Source: Gnetum montanum
Taxonomy: Eukaryota > Streptophyta > Gnetopsida > Gnetales > Gnetaceae
DNA length: 46,731 bases
NCBI GenBank assembly: GCA_015680685.1
Contig: MNCI01000001.1
Span: 139,993 to 186,723 of the forward strand
Direction of reading: 5' to 3'
Positions 9,618 to 20,690 of the stretch are shown piece by piece. Both the position numbers and the translations under genes were made by a program. Positions within the stretch are counted from its first letter, which is position 1. Each line of letters begins with the position of its first letter. The notes beneath the pieces were generated by a model. It was given only the letters and a program-made list of their open reading frames with translations. It ran no database searches and was not told where the DNA came from.

Positions 9618-11640
9618 ATGTCTCTCTCACAGCACAATGATAATGCAACAGCTAGCAAGGCAATTCATTGGAGAACCAATAGAATTTATGATGAAGAAGA
9701 AGTTTGGAGTATGCAATCTTATGTAGGTGTTTCATATGTTCATGGATACTCCAACAATACTCAATGACCCTTGTCATTCAACTTATAAACCTCTAGTAAA
9801 GATGGGACATTCCATTAAATGAGGGGGCTCGTAAGGCCTAAGACCTTTTCAATGGTTAGCAAGAGTACATCAGGGGATGATTGGGAGACTTACTAAAGTC
9901 ATGATGAGTCTTCTAGTTCTCTCTCTTCATTTTCTTTTTCAACATTAGGTTGTGACACCGATGACTATTCCTCAAGGGGTTAGCATAGAAATAAAAAGCA
10001 AACCCATGGGCAAAATCAGGAATGCCAACATGAACAAAGACAACATCATCCCAACTCACAAACTCACAACCTACTTAGTGATGATGAACCCCTGCTAGCC
10101 ACTAAGAGCCTAATGCATATAATAGAGGCTATTCAAATATTTTGCAAGCATCATAAGGAAAGTCGTCTACCTAGGCTTGATTTAAACAAATTTCCCAAGT
10201 TCTCAGGAGGCTATGATTTAGATCCGCAACACCATTTACAAGTCTTCTATGATGCTTGTGCATGGAACAACATTGATAATGGGTGGAAAAGACTTAAGCT
10301 CTTTCCTATGACACTCGTTGGCCAAGAAAAAGTGTGGTACAAGTCTTTAAAACCAAATTCAATTTGCATTGGCCTACAATGATAAACCTTTTCAATGAAG
10401 GATATTAAACCCATGCAAGAGTGTCAGCCTTGAGGAGACAAATCCAAGAGTGGAAACAAGGACAACATGAACCCTTGGACATGGCCTTAGAAAGATATTA
10501 CTCTTTGTTAAACAAATGCCCAAGCCATGGGTTCTCTAAGGAAAGGCTAATATATCACATCATGGATGGGCTTCGTAATGAAACAAGGGAGACCCTAGGG
10601 ATGTATGCCTTAGGTCAAGTATATGAATTATGAACCCACCAATTCCAAGAGCTTATTAAGTGGGTGGCAAAAGAAGAAGGAGAAATAGCCAAATGGGAGA
10701 ATGTTGAAAGATCTCAATAGGACCAAACTCTTAAAGTAATGAAGGTCCATAATCATGAAGAGGAGAAATTAACTCATCTCAAGGAGGTGGAACTATCCCC
10801 ACCTTTGCCAATACTAAAATCACTAGATGAAATTGAGGCAAAGATCAATAAAATGATGGAGTGGGTACATGAAAAATGTGGAGAATATGCAAACATTATT
10901 AGAGGTAAAACCATGTGGGATCACTTTGACAACTAGAACAAACCGAGGATGCCAAACTAAGAAACAAGACAAAACACCATTCAACAATCGGAAAGAAGGA
11001 CTGAAGGAAATAAGAATAGGGGCCTAACTACAAATTAGAAGTATCAATGTGATGTTTTCCTGTATGATCATCCCAAAGGCCAATGCCCAATGTTGTTACA
11101 TCTACCTGAGCATTGGGGAAGAATGCTACATCCAAATTTCATATAGAAGTACTATGCTCAACTGTAGTGGCAAAACCCCTAGGCATGGGGGAGACTATTG
11201 CCAAACTGGCCTCAACCTTCGTATGCCCCAACACCAAGTGCTTATTATGTTCAACACCTTGTTTCTCCAACTGAATCAACATCTTCTAATTCACCTCATC
11301 CTTATCATTCTCCCAAATATGATCAACCCATGTCCTCTCCTATGGGATCACCACCTCATGTTCCTTACACTCCTCCTTACTCTTAATAGTTTTCTCCTTC
11401 ACCTCCTTCTACATCGCCACCTGTTGTATTAGAAGGTTTTGCACCACAGCACCAACTGACGAAGATTACTTGTGCTGCTACTGTCAATAGCAGTGGAAGT
11501 CCTCCACAACATTGGAAGCATTCTTTCTTTTGGCATGGCTGTAGAAAGAGATAACATGGTTCTGAAACTACTACATCCTCCAACTCAGCACAAACACAAC
11601 ACTATGATGCACCTTCCTCTTCAATTCAATGGCTCCTATT
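9618..11640 (+). pseudogene. gag: E2 gag (capsid/nucleocapsid polyprotein), B type
   Basis: ATG 9618 is the start because its context (ACAATGTCTCTCTCA) lines up with ACAATGCCTTCTTCTCA at the E4 gag start. Frame 0 runs to TGA 10380-10382; the frame then changes near 10383-10420 and continues in frame 2. The capsid (Retrotrans_gag) domain is clear at about 10113-10640: P-K-F-S-G-G-Y-D-L-D-P, L-F-P-M-T-L, W-Y-K-S-L, then E-W-K-Q-G-Q-H-E-P-L and C-P-S-H-G-F-S. A coiled, acidic stretch follows (10739-10936), then a Pro/Ser-rich linker (11198-11440). A Cys-His zinc knuckle is not convincing. Several stops interrupt it, for example in frame 0 near 9765 and at 10919 onward. Confidence 0.75.
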
Positions 11641-14600
11641 ACCTTATCTAGGCCATCGATTAATACTCCAACAATCATGTGGCCCAATGAGTCTAACAAC
11701 ATGAGGAGACATATTAATCCTTGCATATCATCTTATGGTCATAGGGGCCATAGTAGGTTAGCTTTGTATCACATGACCACATCTTGTAATCTACCTCACT
11801 ATGCCTACTTTAATCAAGTGTGTGAACCCCAAATTGGGAACATTCCTAACACCACTCTAAAAGACACCCAGTGGTTTGGATATGATCAAACCCCAATATT
11901 TCTAGCATGCATGGATCTAGACTTTTCATTTATTAATTCTCACCATGATCAAAGTTTTAGTCATGGGGGATATCCCCCATTCTAACAAGAAAAAATAGTA
12001 AATGTTTAGCACAACATTATACCTAATCCTAGTATTAAACTAGTTGAGCAAAAAGTTTATAAAATGAGACCAAATGTATCCTTGATAGTTGGTGATGAGA
12101 TCATGAAACCTTGCCAAGATGGTTTCATTCGAGCTATTGACTATGCAAATTGTGTATACAACATAGTGGTAGTTCCTAAGAAATATGAGAGTATATGTAT
12201 CTGCATTGATTTGTGAGACCTAAATAGGGTAACTGTTAAAGATGATTTTCCTTTACTTAGTATTAACCAACTCATCAATACTATGGTTGGACATGCCTTA
12301 TTATCCTTCATGGATGGATTCTCATGATATAACCAAGTTAGGATTAATCTAGACCATCAACTTTACACAACCTTCATGACCCCTTGGAAAATCTTTTGTT
12401 ATACCATGATGCTATTTAGTCTAGAGAATGTAGGTGCAACCTATCAATGAGCTATGATGTACATATTTAGTGACTACATGCTAGGATTACTTAACAATTA
12501 CATGGATGACATAGTAGTCAAATCTAAAGTGGTCAATGACCATGCACATGACCTTGACTTAGTTCTTAAATGATGTCTCAAATAGAAACTTAGACGCAAC
12601 CCTAATAAGTGTGTCTTTGGAATTAAAACCGATAAGATACTTACCTTTGTAGTGTTTGAAGTAGGGATATGTATCAATCTTGATAAGCTTAAAATAATAA
12701 CCAACTAGGTAGCATGTTCTAACCATAAGGAGCTTTGGGGACTACAAGGTAGATTGTAATTTATCCATAGGTTCATCTTAAGACCTATGAATAAACCTCA
12801 ATTCATGCAACACTTTCTTAAGAAAGGATTTCACTATGAGTTGATTGCTTAATGCCAAGAAGCCCTTGATAACATTATGCGAGAGTTAGCACAAGTATCC
12901 ACAGTGTATTCATCACAAAATGATAAATCCTTTTACATCTATCTTACAATTTCTGACATATCCATTTCCTCTCTACTCTGTCAAAAATTAGATGATGGGG
13001 TGGAGCTATCTGTATACTACCTAAGCCATGCATTAATAACCTATGAGACCTGATACATAGAGGTTGAAAAGTTCTTTCTAGCACTAGTCGTCTCCTTTAA
13101 GAAGTGAAGAAACTACCTCTTTAGGAGTCATATCAACGTCATATGCAAGGACAAAGTATTAAGAGACATAACAACCAACATTTACAAAAATAGCCGAATA
13201 GCATGATGAAAGGACATACTAGATGAGTTTGGATTCCATTACATCTCCCAAGCCTAAACCAAAGGTCAAGTTATAGCTACACAACTCACAACTTCTCTAA
13301 TTGAGGATAATGTAGCCATTGATCCTGAATTCCCTTATGAGCATGTTAATGTTGTTAATGAGGTACCTAAGGATTATGAGGCTATCATGCACTTTGAAAG
13401 AGCTTCAAATGCTCATGGGGCTAGTGTTTCTACCATCATAATATCACCTTCTAGTGTAATCCAATCTTTCACTTACTATTTTTAATTTCCATGCACCAAA
13501 AACATGGTGGAGTATTAAGGATTAATTAGGGAAATGATGGTAGCTCATGAACAAGGAATCAAATGCTTGTTGATAAAAGATGATTCACAACTTGTGGTTA
13601 ACCAAGTAACTGACGTTTATGCATGTAAAGATAAAAATTTATAATGTTATTTTGATCTATCTTAGAATTTGATGTAACAATTTATAGATGTTGGTATTCA
13701 AGATATATCCCAAACTAAGAATAGCTTAGCCGATGCCATTGCAACATTGGCCCTAAGTGTGATGCCATATGTGTTTATTAAGTTACCTTTTTGAACCACT
13801 AACTGTGCTATTTACATCACATATAACACTAAAGAAACCCCCATAGCCACTATTGATGTTGCCATTCAAAAATAATGGTATGACAACATCACATTTTACT
13901 TAATGCATGGTCAATCTCTATAGAACTTGACTACTTCTCAAAAGGATGTTGTATGTAAAATATCAAAATAATATATCATTATTACTTATAATAGACTATG
14001 TTGAAGGTCTTATGATGGATGGCATATCGTTAGTGTGCTTGAGAAAAACTAAAGCTTGAATAGTCCTTAAGAAAGTTCATGAAGGTATATGTGGGGGACA
14101 TATAGGACCTAAAGCCATGGTTACAAATACTAGATGATTAGGATACTACTGGCCCTATATGAAAAGTGATTTCCTACAAAAGATCAAAACTTGTGATACT
14201 TTTCAATCAAACAATAACCTAATACATGTTCCACAAATTGACTTGCATACTACTCAGATAACTTGGCCATTTCAATGATGAAAAATTAGCATTATTGAAC
14301 CTATAATGCCTAAGTCTTCGTTGGGGCATAGCTTTATCATCATTGCAACCAAATTTTTTACAATCTGGGTTGAAGCTATTCCTCTAAGAAATACCACATC
14401 TTGACAAGTCTATAAATTCATACTAGATAGCATAGTAGCCCGTTTTGTCATACTTCTAACCATAATCATAGATAATGGACAACAATTTAGTAGCCAACAA
14501 ATGTAAGCCTTTTTTCAACAACTAAGCATTAAGCATTTCTTTTCATCTCCATATTATCATCAAGCTTATGGACAAGTTGAAGCTATTAGTAAGGCCATCA

Positions 14601-15117
14601 TCAACTTGCTCAAAAAGATGTTGAACAACAATAGATGCAAGTGGCATGAGTGGCTTGTCCACAAACTTTGGGCCTATAGGACTACCTTGTGAACTACAAC
14701 TAGTATCACCCCGTATAGCTTATTTTATGGATCTAAAGTTGTTTTTCCTATTGAATTACATGTTTCTTCACTAAGAGTAGCTCTATTTGACTTCATCAAT
14801 GATGAGTAAAATAAGGAGTTGTGCACCATTGACTTTGATTTAGTGGAAGACTAGTGAATACAAATGCTTATTTATATTGAATGATACCAAGAGAGACAAA
14901 AGTAACAACAACATCATAAACTGAACAAGAGATCAAGGAAGGAGACCTAGTTCTTAAGGCTATTTGGAAACATATAGACAAGTTTTCCACAAACCAGAAG
15001 GGGTCTCTCTTGATCATCAAAGCCTATGGCAATGAAGCATTTAGATTGATAGACATGGATGAGAATGAATTGACCAATTCAGTTATCCATTTCTATCTCA
15101 AAACTTATTATATATAA
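11629..15117 (+). pseudogene. pol: E2 pol: RT, RNase H1, second RNase H, integrase
   Basis: Frame 1 runs from about 11629, with recognisable RT from about 12000: V-P-K-K near 12175, F-M-D-G-F-S at 12307 and the catalytic Y-M-D-D-I-V at about 12499. RNase H1 spans about 12700-13290 (Y-Y-L-S-H-A-L). The second RNase H spans about 13330-13760 (F-P-C-T-K-N-M-V-E-Y, K-D-D-S). The frame shifts near 14050 into integrase (H-E-G-I-C-G-G-H, G-Y-Y-W-P near 14129) and again near 14900-14940 before the terminal L-K-T-Y-Y-I and TAA at 15115. Integrase keeps the second Asp (D-N-G-Q-Q-F) and Glu (G-Q-V-E-A) but has lost the first Asp (K-I-S-I-I-E-P). Many stops are TGA at expected Arg (CGA) sites. 11629-11960 shows no protease motif and may be the chimera joint. 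Confidence 0.85.
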
Positions 15118-16220
15118 CATGATTTTCTTTACATGTATGGATCAAAAACTAACATTAATGATGTTTACAACTGATAGAAAGTGAGCCTACATGATTTTTG
15201 TGTGTGTGTGTGTGTGACATGATGAATCAACTATGAGCTTTGTAAAATCTAATGCACATGGCATAAATCTCTCAATGATGCATTGATAGTAGCCTATGAT
15301 GGCTTGTATTTTTCTATTTTTCTCATGTAGCATTATGAAATATTTTGTAATGACATGTATTCTTTGTCTTGTTTTCTTATTCTCTTGGAGTTGTACTTGC
15401 ATGATGAACCCTATAAGTCATCAAGAAGGTACACCTCATCATGGCAATAAGTTACCACATGGCCTTGAGGCATAATATATGGTGAGTCTGTGCTATTATG
15501 CCAAGAGTGTTTGTCTTACATTACTTCTGTCACCTCTCTTTTAAGCCACAAATCCTATAGTTCAATTACAACATTCCTTACCCAAAAGATGATGATAACA
15601 TATACTTGACATTCATGCATTGTAGCCATGTGACATCTCCTTTGTTATGCCTCATCGTCAAGTTCATTGGATTTAACACATCACATTCAATGATAAAACC
15701 AAACTAAGTTCAACCTTGGAAATGAAATCCAATGAAGGGTTCATCCATAGAAGAAATAAAAAAGAAAAACAGAAAATGAGAAAGAAAATTTCCAAGAGAG
15801 CTAAGAGGCCAATGAAGACCATTAGTTAAATCAAAGGCTCCAAAAAAGTAAAGGGAGGATCCTAATAGCCAAAGTAGCCTTGGAGTAGGGTGTTGATTTC
15901 TCAAAAACATTAATGAGTGACTAGCACTTTGAAGCACAAAGTATGAAGACTAAGTTGATTAGCAAGTCTATCACTATCATACCGTAACCATGATGTCAAC
16001 ATGTATAATTCACTATTAATCCATATGATCATTTCCTTATAACCAAATATAGGCTTTATCCTATATCATCCCATCATAACCCCATCTCTTCATCACGATC
16101 ACTCTTTGACATGGTTTGATAGCTACAAAATCAAGAGTGGAGAGAAGACATTGTTGATAAGACCTATGATGAAGTTTTACATTCTTTGTTGATGTCTCTT
16201 AGGTTAATCCTCAAAACATC
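15118..16220 (+). other. E2 noncoding spacer between integrase and PPT, with a TG microsatellite
   Basis: No gene is supported. A (TG)9 run lies at 15199-15216. The final part (AGGTTAATCCTCAAAACATC before the PPT) is identical to the same place in E3, so the right half of E2 and E3 are the same family. A purine-rich stretch lies at 15720-15800. Confidence 0.65.
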
Positions 16221-16230
16221 AACAAAGGGG
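16221..16230 (+). other. E2 polypurine tract
   Basis: AACAAAGGGG followed by CCAA and the LTR start TGAAACACC. Confidence 0.8.
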
Positions 16231-16234
16231 CCAA

Positions 16235-17374
16235 TGAAACACCACAAATAAAATCTATGTTACATCCCATGACCAAAACCATTGTAATTTGATGTAAAAA
16301 TAATGGTAAATATAGGTGCCTTATTTGTCCTAACACCTAGAATTCTAACCTACACCACTAGAATTTGAGATAGAATTCTTAATGTATAGTGTAAAATTAG
16401 TAGTTCCTAGAATGTAATTTCACACATCTTAAATTACAGAGGCTAAAAAATGCTTCATAAGTTCTGATTTCCTCATTTTCTAGGTAAAAAATATTGTATT
16501 ATGTATGTGCCTAGGATTGTGAAGGGTGAAAATTCCTTGGGAACGACCAAATTTGGATTTTTTTTTTGAGTTTTTAAGCTAGAAATTTATACAATGGAGC
16601 CACCTACAGCTAGCATATAAATATTTGGGCTATAATGTTTATGCTAAAGACACTTGTAGCTAGTGTATTTTTTTCTAGAGCTAGTTTAAAAACCATCAAA
16701 ACTTGCCAAATTTGATAAATACATTGAAGCTAGAGGACTTTCCAACACTTGCAATTTTTAGCAATTTGCCAACAATCATGGAAGAAATTTGTAGCAATAA
16801 ATAAGACCATCGATAACCTATATAAACTAGGGAATATCACATTAAAAGAACTTTTGAAAAAATCTACATTCAAGTTGAACTAGAGACTTTCAAAGTAGTG
16901 CAGATTCACCAGAAGTCCAACAACTAGTTCATCACCATAACACATATCTAGTGCCAAAGTGACCAAAAAAGAGCTTCAAGAGCATAAAATTGAAAATATT
17001 GAGAGTGAATCTAACTGTAGGACACACTCTGCTAGCTTCATTGGGCTTTAACCATCCTCTATCTATCTCTTTGTGCATTTTAAGTACACAAACTTGTACC
17101 AATTTGAATTTTGTTTCTACAATAATAGTTATTATTTTAATAAATATTTGTAGTTCATTCATGCAATACAATTTTGTTTTGTGTTCCTCTGGGATTATAT
17201 TTGCATTTTCAATTAAATTTATTTACATCATTTTATGTATTGTAAGTCCATGGATGATTGGAAAGACCTTCTAGGGCACTTTAGATCCCTTTTCTTGAGG
17301 CCCGTGGGATCCAGAGTCAAACTATTTCGCTAGAAATCTTCAATTTTCCAACATTGAATTTTTCTAATGTTACA
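16235..17374 (+). repeat. E2 3' LTR, family A
   Basis: It begins TGAAACACCACAAAT after the PPT and ends near ...TTCTAATGTTACA. Its last 90 bp share CCTTTTCTTGAGGC and TTTTCCAACA with the E3 LTRs. A TATATAAA lies at 16819-16826, with AATAAA-like sites near 17138. U3 carries CTACAGCTAGCATATAAA-type palindromic words, as in other family A LTRs. No direct repeat flanks E2. Confidence 0.75.
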
Positions 17375-18172
17375 ACCATAAAGCTCATATGCCTTTCTAA
17401 TATGGATGTTGATTTATCACTTCATATTTTTCCTAAAGAAAAACTTATCCTTCTCATAAACAATTTTGACTATTAGGTAGTTTATAATGTTCCTTATAAT
17501 GTTTGTCCTAGGCATAAAATCAAGCTTGTGGAGCCCTCCCTCTCATAGATTTCCCACTAGTCTTTAATTATTTCTATAGCTTGGAACTCTATCTTTCCTA
17601 CCAAATCATGGTTCTCATCAAAGTTGAATAAATTTCTCTCTTTAACTTCTAATTCTAAGCATCCAACATCAATCCATTATTGAAGATAGTCTATATTTAG
17701 CTTGAAATATTATAGATATTTAAAGAAGTTAAATATATGAAAATTTTGGAACTTAAAATATGTTTCTTCTTTCTTGTTATGAGACTTTAGTATATAACTC
17801 AAAGGACTTTAAGAGGTTCTCCATAGTGCTTGAATCATAGCTCTTACTTTACTTCAATGCTTAGCTCTATGATTCAAAATCTTGGATAAGATTTTTCATT
17901 AATATCTAAAGATTTGTTTTTAATTTGCTTTCTTGGGGATAGGTTTTTTAAATCAACTTTTGACACATGTCAAAAATATTTATTTTTTTGTGCTACTCTA
18001 ATAATTGCTATCTAATAATTGTAGGTTTGGTATGAAATTCTTTGATTTTCTTTTGTTAATCTTGTTCCTAATTTTTTTATTAAGAGTGACTAATTTGATA
18101 TGACATATAAGTAGATCAAATTTGTAGAACTACTTTTGATTCTACTAACAAGTTATTTTAATCTTCTCATTT
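17375..18172. other. AT-rich intergenic sequence
   Basis: No gene, LTR or clear repeat is seen. Almost no CpG. Probably an old, unrecognisable element. Confidence 0.5.
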
Positions 18173-18484
18173 CACTAATGATGATATGGCAGTTAAAAAT
18201 CAAATAGTTATTTGAGACTTTTCTCTTGCTTCTACCCTTGGTCAAGTCATTGGAATAGGAAATATGACTACTTTTTCACTAATGATGATATGGGAATTAA
18301 AAATCAAATAGTTATTTGAGACTTTTCTCTTGCTTCTACCCTTGGTCAAGTCATTGGAATAGGAAATATGACTACTTTTTCACTAATGATGATATGGCAA
18401 TTAAAAATCAAATAGTTATTTGAGACTTTTCTCTTGTTTCTACCCTTGGTCAAGTAATTGGAATAGGAAATATGACTACTTTTT
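18173..18484. repeat. Triplicated 104-bp unit
   Basis: Three head-to-tail copies at 18173-18276, 18277-18380 and 18381-18484. Each starts CACTAATGATGATATGG and ends AATATGACTACTTTTT. They differ at only a few bases, so the triplication is far younger than the sequence around it, or it is an assembly artefact. Confidence 0.92.
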
Positions 18485-18639
18485 GATTCTTTAGAACCTC
18501 TAATAATGTGGCTCTTAATTAAGCTTCAACATCTCTTAATCGTATTTTTCTTTTATTTTTGATTTGTTAAGCTAGATTAGGATGAAGTACAAATATATAA
18601 TTAGCATGTCTTATGTTTAAATTTCTGAATTAAATATCT

Positions 18640-20690
18640 TTCATACATTAATATTGATTGTAGAACTAATTTGTAGTACCACTTTTTGGTTCTATAGGAT
18701 TCTTCCTTTAAGTTTGTGTTGATGTAGCAAAATGACTACAACTATATCATAGAACAAATTCATAGAACCACTTTTTGATTCTTCAATCTCTTCTTCTATC
18801 TTGTGCTTACATGGATTTTAAGTTCTCTTTATATCCTTAAAAATTATTTTAATGCCATGTTTAGCTGAGATATATATTAAAACTAAATTTATCCATGTGT
18901 GGAATAATTCTCAATAGGTTTCATTTTGAAACTTTTCACTTTCAATGCTAACGTAGCTTATAGAACCATTTTGAAGCTAAATTGTAGAATTAAACATTGT
19001 TTCCACAATCTATACTTCACAAGAGTTAACATGGTTTGTAGAACCATTTTAGAGATTATTTGTAGAATCAAATTTTGGTTTTACAAATCCACTCTACGTT
19101 AGGTGCTAACATGGTAGGACCGAAAATGATCTCTCTTTTAGAACCAAAGTTTTGTTTTATAAGCTATGTTATATTTCTTAGCTCCTTAATCTTCATTCGT
19201 CTAATCCTTAACATTCTAAGTTGAATTTAAAAGTATAATATGAATGTGATTAATTGTATTTCTAACCCCCTATGGATCCAATATAAATCTCTTTTTAGTT
19301 CATACATGTCTTGTATAACCAATTTATCTCTTATTTGTAGAACCAAAATTTGGTTTTATGAACCTATTCTTTGTTAGTGTTGATTTAGCATAGTCTCTTT
19401 AGAGCTTCTTCATGGAATTAATTTTTTGTTCTATAAGCTTGTTGAATATTTCAAGGATGACATGGTAGAATAAAAAATGAGATTACTTGTAGAAATGAAT
19501 ATTGGTTCTATAAATCGAGCTTCTTTCCTTTCTTTCTATTTTCTTTATACAGTGCACTTTACAATGATGACATGGCTTGTACAACCATTTTTAGACTTCC
19601 TATATTGATTCTATAAGTTCATGCTATACAAAACCTAACATGGTTCATAGCTTTATTTTAGAGCTTGATTCTACAAACCACACTACTTTTTCTCTTATTA
19701 ATAGAATGTGTCCCTACTTCAAATGATAACTTGTTAAAACTAAAGATGAGCTTTTTTGTAGAGCCAAATTTTGATTCTATGAACTCATTGATTCTTTGTA
19801 CTCTACCTTGAGTGCTAACATGGTAGAATTACTTTTGTGCTTACTTGTAGAGCTATTGTTTTGGTTTTATGAGCTATATGCTCTATCTTTTAATGATGAT
19901 GTGACTTCATTATGGAATTGCCTTTTAAAACCACATTTTGATTCTACAAGGCTATGCTATATAATAGCTAATGTGGCTAGTAGAACCATTTTGGAGCATA
20001 CTTGTAGAAGTGAACTTTGGTTCTATAAATTGTGCTACTTTTTAATTTTCTATTTTCTTTTATAGCTAATGTGGCAAAGCTAAAAATTAATGCTTTGTAT
20101 CTTTTAAGAGCTTCTAATGTGACTTGTGGAATTGATTTAGCTTTTATTTGTAGAACCAATTTTTTGGGTTTACAAACCTATTCCAAAAAAAGAGTTGACA
20201 TGGCTTATAGAACCATTTTGAGGCTTATTCTTAGAACTAAATTTTGGTTCTACAAAGCTTACCTTTACTTTAAATCTTACTTAGCTAATAACACAATTTT
20301 TTCTAAATCAATCCTAATACTTCTTGTGATTTTAATTCTTTAAAATAAGATTATCTTATTTAGCTTAAGTGGGATTGATTCGTAAAGCTAAACTTTGTTG
20401 TCCTCTTACAAGAGAAAACCTTATGATGATATAAAGCTAATCTTTAATCTTCCAACTAGTTGACATGGTAGAATAAATATAGGAGCTCTATGTGGAATCA
20501 AGCTTTTTGATTTTACATACTTTCCCCCAATTCTACAAATAAACCAACCAAAAGCTCACATGGATTATAGAGCTATTATAAGGCTTACTTATAGAACCAA
20601 TTTTTTAAATAATTTTTTCATTCTACTAACCTTTTCTATCTTTACAAGCTGATGTTGCATATAGAGTTAACTATGACATCCCATTCCTAG
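18640..20690. repeat. Diverged satellite-like array with GAACCAAATTTTGGTTC core
   Basis: About 20 irregular units of roughly 70-110 bp. The consensus by eye is ACATGG-CT-ATAGAACCATTTTGAGGCTTA followed by TGTAGAACCAAATTTTGGTTC and TATAAG. Good examples start near 19030, 19320, 19813, 19968, 20118 and 20197; a stray unit is at 21296-21362. GAACCAAATTTTGGTTC is nearly its own reverse complement, so each unit can form a hairpin. Several short open stretches here are a by-product of the repeat. Confidence 0.7.

Larger units (their letters stand above)
8625..17374 (+). mobile_element. E2: Ty3/gypsy Tat-lineage element with mismatched LTRs (probable chimera)
   Basis: LTR-B, primer-binding site, gag, RT, RNase H1, second RNase H, integrase, noncoding spacer, PPT and family A LTR. 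The 5' half (LTR and gag) resembles E4, and the 3' half (RT to LTR) resembles E3. No protease is visible between gag and RT. The simplest reading is two elements of different families joined near 11640-11960 by deletion or recombination. The copy is old: CpG poor, with many stops and at least three frame changes. Confidence 0.65.

Noticed and set aside
16990-17274. 94-codon hydrophobic open stretch
   Set aside because: It lies inside the E2 3' LTR (R-U5 region), is low-complexity AT-rich sequence and has no counterpart in other LTRs.
19796-20343. Overlapping open stretches on both strands
   Set aside because: They are by-products of the TAGAACC repeat array; both strands are open because the unit is nearly palindromic.
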